Assembly: GCF_002286775.1 (NCBI RefSeq)
Contig: NZ_NSGJ01000018.1
Span: 27,083-91,082 of the forward strand
Length of the DNA: 64,000 nucleotides
Reading direction: 5' to 3'
From: Myroides sp. N17-2
Lineage (GTDB): Bacteria; Bacteroidota; Bacteroidia; Flavobacteriales; Flavobacteriaceae
Shown piece after piece: positions 9,400-17,489 of this stretch (within the stretch, counting starts at the first letter, position 1; each line of letters starts with the position of its first letter). A model generated the notes under the pieces. That model did no database searches. It was not told the DNA's origin and saw nothing but the letters and a program-made list of their open reading frames with translations. The translations under genes were made by a program, and so were the position numbers.

Positions 9400-9490
9400 T
9401 CACACGAATTGTCATTTGTTTATTGTCTACTCTCAGGTAGACAGTAGTATAAAAAAAAGTCCTTAATCTCAGTTAAGGACTTTTGTTTTT
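9400..9490 (+). repeat. Tandem-duplicated terminator block, unit 1
   Basis: Begins TCACACGAATTGTCATTTG and ends at the T-tract after the terminator stem AAAAGTCCTTAA / TTAAGGACTTTT (9455-9466 and 9473-9484, loop TCTCAG). An inner inverted repeat GTCTACTCTC..GTAGAC is also present. Unit 2 repeats it 126 bp downstream. Confidence 0.85.
9455..9484 (+). terminator. Terminator of the hemN operon
   Basis: Perfect 12-bp stem with 6-nt loop and TTTTGTTTTT tail, lying 56 bp after the small membrane-protein gene. Confidence 0.85.
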
Positions 9491-9525
9491 ATGTAAACTT
9501 TACTAATGAGTGATAAAAAGCTTTA

Positions 9526-9614
9526 TCACACAAATCGTCATTTGTTTATTGTTTACTCTCAAATAGACAATAGTATAAAAAAGTCCTCAATCTCAGTTAA
9601 GGACTTTTGTTTTT
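9526..9614 (+). repeat. Tandem-duplicated terminator block, unit 2
   Basis: About 88% identical copy of 9400-9490, including the leading TCACACAAATCGTCATTTG and the terminator hairpin (9579-9590 with 9597-9608, one mismatch, same TCTCAG loop). It is the nearer one to the acs stop and could serve both strands. Confidence 0.85.
9579..9608. terminator. Duplicate terminator between hemN operon and acs
   Basis: Stem AAAAGTCCTCAA / TTAAGGACTTTT with A-run before and T-run after, so it can end transcription from either side. Confidence 0.75.
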
Positions 9615-9646
9615 ACCTTAAAGGTTATAATATAGTCTTAGTCTTG

Positions 9647-11557
9647 CTATTCGCTTTTATTAGCAATAATAACATCTATTATCTCTGGATTGATTAATGT
9701 CGATACATCTCCGAACTCCTTAGTCTCACCATTAGATATAGAGCGAAGTATACGTCTCATAATCTTTCCTGATCTGGTCTTAGGTAAACTATCTACGAAC
9801 TGAATCTTATCTAGCTTAGCTATCGGACCGATATGACTAGAGATCATATTATTAATCTCTTTCTTCAAGTTCTCTCTATCACGGTATTCACCCTCCATCT
9901 TAAGTGTGATAAACCCATGTAGCGCATTTCCTTTAATATCGTGCTTAAACCCTACCACAGCACTCTCTGCTACTGCTGGGTGCTCATTAATAGCATCTTC
10001 GATAGGTGCAGTTCCTAAGTTATGCCCTGATACGATAACCACATCATCAGCACGACCTGTGATTCTGTAATACCCTACTTCATCTCTTAAAGCCCCATCT
10101 CCAGTGAAATACTTCCCTGGGAATTGACTAAAGTAGGTCTCTTTATAGCGTTCGTGATCACCCCAGATAGTACGTGCCATAGATGGCCAAGGAAACTTAA
10201 TACACAGTGCTCCATCTACTTGATTATCTTCTATCTCATTGCGCTTGTCATCCATTAAGACAGCTTGTATCCCTGGCAATGGCAATGTCGCATAAGTAGG
10301 TTTAGTAGGCGTAATAAACGGAAGTGGAGAAACTAAGATACTTCCTGTCTCCGTCTGCCACCACGTATCTACGATAGGACATCTTTTCTTTCCTACGTGG
10401 TCATTATACCAGTGCCATGCTTCCTCATTAATAGGCTCCCCTACCGAACCAATCACTCTAAGACTAGATAAGTCATGCGAATTCACATAGCTATAATCTT
10501 CTGTCATTAATGAACGGATAGCTGTAGGAGCTGTATAGAACTGTGTTACTTTATATTTATCGATGATATCCCAGAATCTACTCGGTGTAGGATATGATGG
10601 AACTCCTTCGAACATTACTGTCGTTGCCCCATTTAACAGTGGTCCGTAGATAATATACGAGTGTCCTGTAATCCATCCACAGTCAGCAGTACACCAGAAG
10701 ATATCCTCTTCTTTATAATCAAATATATTCTTAAACGAATAAGCAGTCTGTACCATATACCCAGCAGTCGTATGCACCATCCCTTTAGGAGATCCAGTAG
10801 ATCCTGAAGTATAAAGAATAAATAACGGATCCTCAGCATCCATTACTTGAGCTACATTATTAGTAGATGCTTCTTCTAATAAAGGAGCTAACCATAAGTC
10901 ACGTCCTTCTTTAAAAACAACCTCTCCTCCTGTTCTCTTCACTACTAATACTCTCTCTACACCAGGACAAGACTCTAATGCCTCATCTATAATAGGCTTT
11001 AAAGGTATTGTCTTACTTCCTCTGTAACTTCCATCAGAAGTAATCACATACTTACACTCTGCATCATTGATACGCTTAGACACAGCTGACGAAGAGAATC
11101 CAGCGAAGATAACGCTGTGTATCGCTCCTAATCTAGCACATGCTAACATCGCTATCGATAGCTCTGGAATCATAGGAAGATAAATACATACTCTATCTCC
11201 TTTCTTTACTCCTTGTTCTTTAAGAACATTAGCCATCTTACACACTCTATTATATAAGTCATTATAGGTAATAGTCTCTGATGCTTCTTCTGGATTATTA
11301 GGTTCAAATATAATGGCTGCCTTTTCTCCCCTTTTTGCAAGGTGGCGATCAATACAGTTCTTTACGATATTCAACTTTGCATTGACAAACCATTGAAATT
11401 TTGATTCTTCCATATCAAACTCAAATACCTTGTCCCATACTTGGTACCAAACAAAATTCTCTTCAGCTATTTTACTCCAGAACTTACGAGGCTCTCTTAC
11501 GGACTTTTTATAGTGTTTAAAATATTGTTCTAGATTTTCTATTTTATAATAACTCAT
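9647..11557 (-). CDS. acs: Acetyl-CoA synthetase
   Basis: AMP-forming acetate-CoA ligase of 636 residues, the normal length; makes acetyl-CoA from acetate, ATP and CoA in the cytosol. ANL-superfamily motifs are in order: FEPNNPEE/ITYNDLYNRV in the N-terminal domain, the phosphate loop ILYTSGSTGSPKGMVHTT, DTWWQTETGS, the hinge region YYRITGRADDVV, and KTRSGKIMRRILR near the C-terminus with catalytic Lys598, the residue acetylated by Pat-type enzymes in other bacteria. It is a single gene; the 134 bp towards the nitronate monooxygenase gene carry that gene's terminator. Confidence 0.95.
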   Translation of the reverse strand: MSYYKIENLEQYFKHYKKSVREPRKFWSKIAEENFVWYQVWDKVFEFDMEESKFQWFVNAKLNIVKNCIDRHLAKRGEKAAIIFEPNNPEEASETITYNDLYNRVCKMANVLKEQGVKKGDRVCIYLPMIPELSIAMLACARLGAIHSVIFAGFSSSAVSKRINDAECKYVITSDGSYRGSKTIPLKPIIDEALESCPGVERVLVVKRTGGEVVFKEGRDLWLAPLLEEASTNNVAQVMDAEDPLFILYTSGSTGSPKGMVHTTAGYMVQTAYSFKNIFDYKEEDIFWCTADCGWITGHSYIIYGPLLNGATTVMFEGVPSYPTPSRFWDIIDKYKVTQFYTAPTAIRSLMTEDYSYVNSHDLSSLRVIGSVGEPINEEAWHWYNDHVGKKRCPIVDTWWQTETGSILVSPLPFITPTKPTYATLPLPGIQAVLMDDKRNEIEDNQVDGALCIKFPWPSMARTIWGDHERYKETYFSQFPGKYFTGDGALRDEVGYYRITGRADDVVIVSGHNLGTAPIEDAINEHPAVAESAVVGFKHDIKGNALHGFITLKMEGEYRDRENLKKEINNMISSHIGPIAKLDKIQFVDSLPKTRSGKIMRRILRSISNGETKEFGDVSTLINPEIIDVIIANKSE

Positions 11558-11629
11558 ATTTTAGTTGTGATTTTTTATGTAATGTTTTTTTTAAGTTCTT
11601 AAATATATGATTTTAGTAATAAATAGCAA

Positions 11630-11673
11630 AAAGTCATACAATATTTTTATTCCTAAAAACACTGTATGACTTT
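11630..11673 (-). terminator. Hairpin after the mnmA-nmo operon
   Basis: Perfect 11-bp inverted repeat AAAGTCATACA / TGTATGACTTT enclosing 22 nt rich in A and T, 19 bp after the stop codon at 11692. A-rich sequence continues on the + strand to the left, giving a U-tract on the minus strand. Confidence 0.6.
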
Positions 11674-11691
11674 ATATTGATTATAATTTCA

Positions 11692-12633
11692 CTAAAAATA
11701 AGCGACTTCTTTCTTTGCTGATTCGAACTCAGCGATGACATGTTTTACGATATCTGCTACTGGTTCTATCTTGTGAATTAGCCCTGCTATCTGACCTACT
11801 TCTAATTCTCCTTCTACTAGATCTCCCAAGAACATTCCTTTTTTAGAACGCCCTCTACCTAGGTATTCTTTTAGTTCATCTACACTAGGGCATTTCGCAT
11901 ATAATTCTTGCAGTCCTGCGTAAAACTCATTCTTAATAAGACGCACAGGCGCAAGCTCTTTCAAACTTAGTGCTGTATCTCCTTCTTGAACATCTAATAG
12001 TAGATTCTTAAAATTAGCATGAGCAGAACTTTCTTCTGATGCGATAAATCGAGTACCCATTTGCACTCCATCAGCTCCCAATACCATAGCCGCTAGCATC
12101 CCTTTACCTGAAGCGATACCTCCTGCTGCTATTAATGGAATACTAATCTTCTCACGCACCATAGGAATTAAAGTAAGCGTCGTAGTCTCTTCTCTTCCAT
12201 TGTGTCCTCCTGCTTCAAATCCTTCAGCTACGATAGCGTCCACGCCAGCCTCTTGTGCCTTTAGTGCGAACTTAGAAGAACTCACTACGTGTACTACTGT
12301 TATACCGTGCTCCTTTAAGAAAGAAGTCCATGTCTTAGGATTACCAGCAGAAGTAAAGACTATCTTCACACCTTCTTCTACGATAATATGCATGATCTCC
12401 TCTATATTAGGATATAACATCGGTACATTCACACCGAATGGCTTATCTGTTGCCTTCTTACACTTCTGGATATGCTCTCTCAATACTTCTGGATACATAG
12501 AACCTGCACCTATAAGCCCTAAACCACCTGCATTACTTACTGCACTAGCCAACTTATAACCACTGTTCCATATCATTCCTCCCTGTACGATAGGATACTG
12601 GATATTAAAAAGATCTACTAACTTATTTTTCAT
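11692..12633 (-). CDS. Nitronate monooxygenase / FabK-like flavoprotein
   Basis: FMN enzyme of the 2-nitropropane dioxygenase family, 313 residues from the ATG at 12633. That start begins MKNKLVDLFNIQYPIVQGGM, the family N-terminus; an upstream in-frame start would overlap mnmA and adds 22 unrelated residues. Visible: flavin loop QGGMIW, active-site AEGFEAGGHNG with His144, and the phosphate-binding GGIASGKGM...GADGVQMGTRF. FabK enoyl-ACP reductases share this fold, and Bacteroidota members are often annotated either way; the sequence alone does not decide. It follows mnmA by 14 bp and is surely in its operon. Confidence 0.85.
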   Translation of the reverse strand: MKNKLVDLFNIQYPIVQGGMIWNSGYKLASAVSNAGGLGLIGAGSMYPEVLREHIQKCKKATDKPFGVNVPMLYPNIEEIMHIIVEEGVKIVFTSAGNPKTWTSFLKEHGITVVHVVSSSKFALKAQEAGVDAIVAEGFEAGGHNGREETTTLTLIPMVREKISIPLIAAGGIASGKGMLAAMVLGADGVQMGTRFIASEESSAHANFKNLLLDVQEGDTALSLKELAPVRLIKNEFYAGLQELYAKCPSVDELKEYLGRGRSKKGMFLGDLVEGELEVGQIAGLIHKIEPVADIVKHVIAEFESAKKEVAYF

Positions 12634-12647
12634 TGTATTTTGGTTGT

Positions 12648-13859
12648 TTATAGTTTCGAAATAACACCCGAACCGATTAGTTCGTCTTCGATATGCCAAG
12701 ATACAAATTGTCCTTCTGTGATTCCTGATTGTGGTTCTTCAAAACGCACAAACATTCCCTCTTTCATTTTGTGTAATGTTGCTTTTTGCAACGGTTGGCG
12801 ATATCTTATACGTGCTAATATAGACATTGTTTCGCCTTCTTGCAATGCTAAGTCTTCACGAATCCAGTGAATTTCATCTTCTTGAACAAATAATGCCTTG
12901 TGAAACAACCCAGGGTGATCACTTCCTTGTCCTGTATAGATGATATTTTCATTTACATCCGTACTGATAATAAACAATGGCTCTGCAGTTCCTCCTACGT
13001 TTAGTCCTTTACGTTGACCGATAGTAAAGAAGTGCGCTCCGAAGTGCTCCCCTACTTTCTTACCCATCTCAGGTGTATATACGATAGATGTAGCCTCCGC
13101 TTTTAAAGCTTCTTCTAATGTAGAGAATACCTCTTCTTCTTTTGTATATATAGGAGAATTCTTAGGTATCTCATAGATTAACCCATCTTTACGACTCAAC
13201 TTTTGTTGTAAGAACTCAGGCAACCTTACTTTTCCAATAAAACACAATCCTTGAGAATCTTTCTTGTCTGCTGTGATTAAGTTCATCTTCGCCGCTATCT
13301 CACGCACCTCTGGCTTAAGCAATTCTCCTACTGGGAATAACGCCTTCGCTAACTGCTCTTGAGATAACTGACATAAGAAATAAGACTGATCCTTATTAGG
13401 GTCCTCACCTGCTAATAGCTTATACACAGTCTCCTGTGTACCATCTGCTTTAGTGATAACCTCTTCATCTTTGCGACAGTAATGTCCCGTAGCTACATAA
13501 TCTGCTCCTAAGCTTAATGCTATTTTCATAAATACATCAAACTTGATCTCGCGATTACACAGCACATCAGGATTAGGGGTACGACCATTCTCATACTCCT
13601 TAAACATATAGTCTACAATCTTCTCTTTATATTGTTCACTTAAGTCTACTGTCTGGAATGGTATCCCAAGCTTCTCAGCGACCATTAAAGCATCGTTGCT
13701 ATCCTCTAACCATGGACATTCATTAGAAATCGTCACAGTATCATCGTGCCAATTTTTCATGAATAATCCAATAACTTCATATCCTTGTTCTTTCAGTAAA
13801 TAAGCTGCGACACTTGAGTCTACACCTCCCGAAAGACCTACTACTACTCTTTTCTTCAT
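12648..13859 (-). CDS. mnmA: tRNA-specific 2-thiouridylase MnmA
   Basis: Puts the sulfur into s2U34 of tRNA Lys, Glu and Gln. At 403 residues it is slightly longer than the E. coli protein. N-terminal PP-loop GLSGGVDSS (8-16), catalytic Cys101 in [12 protein letters not shown] and Cys206 in [11 protein letters not shown], and the C-terminal beta-barrel with [13 protein letters not shown] are all present. Promoter at 13878-13906 gives a leader of about a dozen nt. The downstream flavoprotein gene shares the transcript. Confidence 0.95.
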   Translation of the reverse strand: MKKRVVVGLSGGVDSSVAAYLLKEQGYEVIGLFMKNWHDDTVTISNECPWLEDSNDALMVAEKLGIPFQTVDLSEQYKEKIVDYMFKEYENGRTPNPDVLCNREIKFDVFMKIALSLGADYVATGHYCRKDEEVITKADGTQETVYKLLAGEDPNKDQSYFLCQLSQEQLAKALFPVGELLKPEVREIAAKMNLITADKKDSQGLCFIGKVRLPEFLQQKLSRKDGLIYEIPKNSPIYTKEEEVFSTLEEALKAEATSIVYTPEMGKKVGEHFGAHFFTIGQRKGLNVGGTAEPLFIISTDVNENIIYTGQGSDHPGLFHKALFVQEDEIHWIREDLALQEGETMSILARIRYRQPLQKATLHKMKEGMFVRFEEPQSGITEGQFVSWHIEDELIGSGVISKL

Positions 13860-13877
13860 GATAAAAAAATATTGCTA

Positions 13878-13906
13878 CAAATTTACAAGAAATGCCGCAA
13901 TACAAA
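13878..13906 (-). promoter_or_regulatory. Promoter of mnmA
   Basis: Minus-strand TTTG (13903-13906), 17-nt spacer, TAAATTTG (13878-13885), matching TTG-N17..23-TAnnTTTG. The rest of the 332-bp gap up to the SIMPL gene (13907-14191) shows no gene or repeat. Confidence 0.6.
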
Positions 13907-14191
13907 AAGCTTTTGAATTTATCTTATCTTTTAATTATGATATGTCCATAGAGAATATCTATCATTAGCGCATACAAGAGCTTAAACGCTATCTGTAGAT
14001 TTAAGGCACTACAAATAAAAGGTAGATTATTTTTTATTCAATGATATTGGTATTATATTTATATCAAGACAGTTACAATTATTTATTAACCATTTAGAAG
14101 TAGTAGAAACACTTTTAATAAGGTCAATGCTTACAACTGTACATACTAATGGTTCAAATAATATCAACAAGTAATAGTAAATTTCATCATC

Positions 14192-14944
14192 ATGCAAAAC
14201 AAAACTTTAGCTAAATCACTTATCTTGGGTTTCTCACTATTAGTGAGTTTTTCTTTATTGGGATTCTTTATTTTCAAAGGACTAAAGACATTTAGTGATA
14301 AAGACCGTGTAGTAACCGTAAAGGGATTAGCCGAAATGAATATAATGGCAACCTCTGCTACTATTGTAATAGATTTTGCAAATTCCGGAGATGACTTACA
14401 GCAAATAATGAAGCAAACAGAACAAAAGAAAGAGGCGATTATTGCTTATTTAACTAGTATTGGATTTTCAAAAACGGACATCAAAATTTCTAATATAGGG
14501 GTAAATGACCAAGAAAAGTACCACGAGCTTCGTTGGGAAGATGGGCGACAAGTGTCAGTAAAAATAGACAGATACACTATTACACAGCAACTAACTATTG
14601 AAACAAAAGACATAAAAGATACAGGAAATAAAATTGCTCAAATCAATCTAGATTTAATTAGCAAAGACCTGACTTCGAATATACAACCTATATATTCTTT
14701 TCCTGAACTAAACTCTATTAAACCACAATTGATAGCAGAGAGCACAAAGAATGCGCGTATTGCCGGTGAGCAGTTCGCTAACGATTCTCAAGCTAAATTA
14801 GGTAAGATTAAGACAGCCTCACAAGGGCAAATCACTATTGTAGGAAAGTATTATTTTGATGAAGAAGAAACAAATAATACACTCAACGAACCTTATATGC
14901 AAAAAGCTAGAGTAGTAAGCACCATTGTTTTCTTTTTAGAGTAG
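14192..14944 (+). CDS. SIMPL domain-containing protein
   Basis: A 250-residue envelope protein with one N-terminal membrane anchor (about 10-32, LILGFSLLVSFSLLGFFIFKG) and a SIMPL/DUF541 domain, here with VTVKGLAEMNIMATSATI, KISNIGVNDQEK and the C-terminal QKARVVSTIVFFLE. SIMPL proteins (BP26, YggE) are periplasmic and form ring oligomers; their biochemical job is unclear, with links to oxidative stress. Single-gene unit ended by the hairpin at 14979. Confidence 0.8.
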   Translation: MQNKTLAKSLILGFSLLVSFSLLGFFIFKGLKTFSDKDRVVTVKGLAEMNIMATSATIVIDFANSGDDLQQIMKQTEQKKEAIIAYLTSIGFSKTDIKISNIGVNDQEKYHELRWEDGRQVSVKIDRYTITQQLTIETKDIKDTGNKIAQINLDLISKDLTSNIQPIYSFPELNSIKPQLIAESTKNARIAGEQFANDSQAKLGKIKTASQGQITIVGKYYFDEEETNNTLNEPYMQKARVVSTIVFFLE

Positions 14945-14978
14945 TAGACACACCTAGAATACTTATTATTAGAAAGTA

Positions 14979-15020
14979 AAAACATCATCTATATCCGAAC
15001 GGAGTATAGATGATGTTTTT
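14979..15020. terminator. Bidirectional terminator between SIMPL gene and hipT
   Basis: Stem of AAAACATCATCTATA with TATAGATGATGTTTT, loop near TCCGAACGGAG, A-run on the left and T7 on the right. It serves both converging transcripts. Confidence 0.85.
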
Positions 15021-15036
15021 TTATATTATACCTTTT

Positions 15037-15963
15037 TTAAATCCCCACCTGAACACACTTATTTTTAAATATCTTCATATACTCCTCCTTATATTCCTCA
15101 GTCAAAAAGCTGTTCTCAATCCACACATCAACTTTATCCATTTGTTTTGAGAAGTCTTTATATACATTATCACGTACAGTCTCAGTTATCCCTAAACTCG
15201 AGGCAAATTGGTCAAAGTCTGCTCTCCTTATTTTTCTCTTACGAGAGCATAAGGTTAAAGCGAGTTCTTCTTTATCTTCTGGAAAGAGCAAATTCACATT
15301 TAGAAGATCATAGGCTGGTGAAAACATAATACCATTCTCTGTATGCATTAAAGAGAAGTTCTTTAAATGCATATCATTATTACCAGTTATAAAACTAAAC
15401 AAAACCAGTCTAAAGTATTTGATAATATCCAATCCAGAATTAGTAGTATACTTTTTAATAATCTTTCCTATACGTTCATAAGAGCTTTTATATTTCTGTT
15501 CAGTCAATAACTCTGACAGTTGACACAAATCCTCTATATGAATCTTCTTTCCTTTGTCACGATCAAAGCGTTTAGTAATATAAGCTAGTTCACATGTTAA
15601 AGTTTGTATTAAGGCGTGCTGTGCCGTTTCTATTTTAAATAACCTAGCTAAGTGCATCGTGAGATCTTCTACCTCTGGCATAAAAGCAAAATCAACTGAT
15701 TGTGGTTTCAAGATATAATCCCCCCATAGACCAACTAAAGTCAATCGCTTATTACCTTGTTCTCCCTTTAGACTCAATGATATTTTGGGTTGTACTCCTG
15801 TTAGAGCCAATCGTTCATTTACAGTGATTTGTGCTAACTGATTTAATTTCTCTTGATCTAATTCTAAAGCAGGAACCACTGCTGTTCCAAAGAACTTCTT
15901 TGAACAAGTAGAATGATAATTACCTAGTTCTACAGGCTGATAACAAAACAGACAATTATTCAT
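15037..15963 (-). CDS. hipT: HipT-type serine/threonine kinase toxin
   Basis: HipA-fold kinase of 308 residues that lacks the N-terminal subdomain, which is encoded by the separate gene before it. Starting at the ATG at 15963, it opens with CLFC...HSTC (Cys4, Cys7, His17, Cys20), a likely zinc knuckle. The gly-rich loop GVQPKISLSL carries Ser62 and Ser64, resembling the SxS autophosphorylation motif of HipT from E. coli O127. Lys86 in YILKPQ, catalytic Asp197 in GNNDMHLKNFSL and metal-binding Asp219 in AYDLLN match the HipA kinase core. Known HipT phosphorylates tryptophanyl-tRNA synthetase; the target here is unknown. It overlaps hipS by 8 nt. Confidence 0.85.
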   Translation of the reverse strand: MNNCLFCYQPVELGNYHSTCSKKFFGTAVVPALELDQEKLNQLAQITVNERLALTGVQPKISLSLKGEQGNKRLTLVGLWGDYILKPQSVDFAFMPEVEDLTMHLARLFKIETAQHALIQTLTCELAYITKRFDRDKGKKIHIEDLCQLSELLTEQKYKSSYERIGKIIKKYTTNSGLDIIKYFRLVLFSFITGNNDMHLKNFSLMHTENGIMFSPAYDLLNVNLLFPEDKEELALTLCSRKRKIRRADFDQFASSLGITETVRDNVYKDFSKQMDKVDVWIENSFLTEEYKEEYMKIFKNKCVQVGI

Positions 15964-16291
15964 AACTTTCCGCCTCCATCGGATAAACAGAAACAGCACC
16001 TATCGTATCTCTGCACAAGTTGATTAATAATTCGAAACGATCGCGAGGATTGAGCTTCCAATGCTTCTCACCAATTTCCAATAGCCAACCTTCAGGAATT
16101 AATCCATCAAAAAACGGAAAGAGCACATTACTATGATAACTATCTTGTGAAATTGGCAATGTTAAACTGACTGGTTTGGGGTTAGGAGCATCCAAATAAT
16201 TCTTATCATAATGAAATGAATATCCACTATCTCCCTCAAGCAAATAACCCGCCAACTTATCTTGAAAGTATATTTTTGCACCTCTAGCCAT
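15956..16291 (-). CDS. hipS: HipS-like protein (HipA N-terminal subdomain)
   Basis: A 111-residue protein equal to the N-terminal subdomain of HipA (couple_hipA): KIYFQDKLAGYLLEG, LTLPISQDSY, FFDGLIPEGWLL and the end GAVSVYPME. In HipBST loci this piece is a separate gene and acts as the antitoxin against HipT, while HipB boosts neutralisation and represses. Its ATG shares one base with the hipB stop (TAATG) and its 3' end overlaps hipT by 8 nt, so the three are translationally coupled in the order B-S-T. A frameshifted ordinary hipA is unlikely because the junction has a proper start, normal protein ends and the zinc knuckle starts HipT. Confidence 0.85.
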   Translation of the reverse strand: MARGAKIYFQDKLAGYLLEGDSGYSFHYDKNYLDAPNPKPVSLTLPISQDSYHSNVLFPFFDGLIPEGWLLEIGEKHWKLNPRDRFELLINLCRDTIGAVSVYPMEAESYE

Positions 16292-16494
16292 TACTCTCTG
16301 ATTTTATCTATTACACCTACTTCCTTACCAAACAATGCTAATACATCATTTACTTTATCTAAACGAAGTGTCTGCTTGCCCTGTTCTAGATCACGAACAA
16401 AACGAAGTCCCACACCCGCATTTAATGCCAAATCTTCTTGTGTAAGCTTTAATTCTTTACGTTTCTGCTTTACGAACTGTTGTAATGATTCCAT
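16291..16494 (-). CDS. hipB: HipB-like HTH transcriptional regulator
   Basis: A 67-residue XRE/Cro helix-turn-helix protein from the ATG at 16494 (MESLQQFVKQKRKEL). The HTH is LTQEDLALNAGVGLRFVRDLEQGK (two pieces: about 17-28 and 29-40), which matches HipB from other loci. An earlier in-frame start would put translated operator sequence (YPKGY) in the protein, so the ATG after operator box 1 was chosen. It heads the hipBST operon and is expected to repress it from the three palindromes at 16498-16596. Confidence 0.85.
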   Translation of the reverse strand: MESLQQFVKQKRKELKLTQEDLALNAGVGLRFVRDLEQGKQTLRLDKVNDVLALFGKEVGVIDKIRE

Positions 16495-16497
16495 ATC

Positions 16498-16515
16498 TAT
16501 ACCTTTTCGGGTATA
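16498..16515. promoter_or_regulatory. hip operator box 1
   Basis: Palindrome TATACC-TTTTCG-GGTATA, only 3 bp upstream of the hipB ATG. Same design as boxes 2 and 3. Binding here would block the start of translation or transcription elongation as well as initiation. Confidence 0.8.
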
Positions 16516-16538
16516 AATATACATATAAAAACCAAAAC

Positions 16539-16556
16539 AATACCCTTTCGGGTATA
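16539..16556. promoter_or_regulatory. hip operator box 2
   Basis: AATACC-CTTTCG-GGTATA, 41 bp from box 1. The inner TACCC-TTTC-GGGTA is perfectly symmetric. Confidence 0.8.
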
Positions 16557-16578
16557 AAAACACACTTTTTCCAAATAT

Positions 16579-16596
16579 TATACCTCTTCGGGTATA
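16579..16596. promoter_or_regulatory. hip operator box 3
   Basis: TATACC-TCTTCG-GGTATA, 40 bp from box 2. A -7-like AATATTTG (one mismatch to TAnnTTTG, minus strand, 16572-16579) lies between boxes 3 and 2, so bound repressor would cover the promoter. Confidence 0.8.
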
Positions 16597-16622
16597 ATAA
16601 GTAGTAACAAATTATCACTACA

Positions 16623-17432
16623 CTACCCCAGCTTCTTCCCTAATAACTCTGACTGAGCCTTTGCCTTATTAATTCCTTCTTTTAACTTCTGCATCACTTC
16701 CGTTTCATTAAAGTAATTAATCGCTTGCTCTGTTGTACCTCCTTTAGAAGATACTTTAGCTATCCACTCGTGTGTTGATAATGAGTTAGACTCATATAAT
16801 CCAAGAGCTCCTGAGATAGTCTGCTTTACTAATAACTCTGCTTGTGATGGTTCGAATCCATAAGCTATAGCGGACTGAATCATCGATTCCATAAAGTAGA
16901 ACACATACGCAGGCCCACTACCTGATATAGCTGTTGCCGCATCTATCTTTCCTTCCTCAGACACATAGACAGACTTACCTGTGGTGTTAATCAAGTTCTG
17001 AATAATAAACAATTCCTTTCTATCTAACTCCTCTGATGCTGTAAACACAGTCATTCCCCTACCTATTTGCGTTGGGAGATTAGGCATAGAACGGACTATC
17101 TTCTCTACTCCGAGGTCATGTTTTAATCTATCTATAGAGATACCCGCCATCACAGATACGATGATTTGCTCTCTATTGACATACTTCTTTAGATCATCTA
17201 CTAGCATAGTGAAGTCCTGGGGTTTTACAGCGATGATGACTATATCACAGGCACCTATATCGCTATCTAATTTATAGCGATAAGATAGCTTATGTACGTT
17301 TCGACTATCTTCAAACGACTTCTGTGAACGCGTATAAATCAACACATTACTTGGATCTATAAACCTAGAGTTAACAAATCCGTTGGCAAAAGTACTGCCC
17401 ATATTCCCCATTCCTACTATTGCGATTCTCAT
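16623..17432 (-). CDS. proC: Pyrroline-5-carboxylate reductase
   Basis: Last step of proline synthesis, NAD(P)H reduction of pyrroline-5-carboxylate. From the ATG at 17432 it has 269 residues: Rossmann start MRIAIVGMGNMGSTFANG, IIAVKPQD, VSVMAGISI, and the C-terminal dimer domain with SGSGPAYVFYFMESM and SSKGGTTEQAI. A GTG four codons earlier lies inside a terminator stem and was rejected. Oddly, the ATG directly follows the U-tract of the yidC terminator, leaving no room for a separate leader. The hip operators start about 26 bp after its stop. Confidence 0.95.
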   Translation of the reverse strand: MRIAIVGMGNMGSTFANGFVNSRFIDPSNVLIYTRSQKSFEDSRNVHKLSYRYKLDSDIGACDIVIIAVKPQDFTMLVDDLKKYVNREQIIVSVMAGISIDRLKHDLGVEKIVRSMPNLPTQIGRGMTVFTASEELDRKELFIIQNLINTTGKSVYVSEEGKIDAATAISGSGPAYVFYFMESMIQSAIAYGFEPSQAELLVKQTISGALGLYESNSLSTHEWIAKVSSKGGTTEQAINYFNETEVMQKLKEGINKAKAQSELLGKKLG

Positions 17433-17466
17433 AAAAAAAAACACCTCTGAATTAGATCAGAGGTGT
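17433..17466 (-). terminator. Terminator between yidC and proC
   Basis: Perfect 10-bp stem ACACCTCTGA / TCAGAGGTGT (17441-17450 and 17457-17466) with loop ATTAGA; the minus-strand transcript then runs into nine U residues (17433-17441) and immediately the proC ATG. Confidence 0.85.
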
Positions 17467-17489
17467 TAAATATATAGAAAATAACTTAG

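Noticed and set aside
9506..9697. Plus-strand frame of 63 codons between hemN operon and acs
   Set aside because: It covers the duplicated terminator block and runs into the acs 3' end on the other strand; no family or start signal.
15037..16291. Ordinary hipA broken by a frameshift
   Set aside because: hipS and hipT have proper starts and ends with an 8-nt overlap, the kinase opens with its own Cys/His knuckle, and the order matches known HipBST loci.
17442..17444. GTG as the proC start
   Set aside because: It lies in the terminator stem and would add a Phe run before the Rossmann motif; the ATG at 17432 begins exactly at MRIAIVG.
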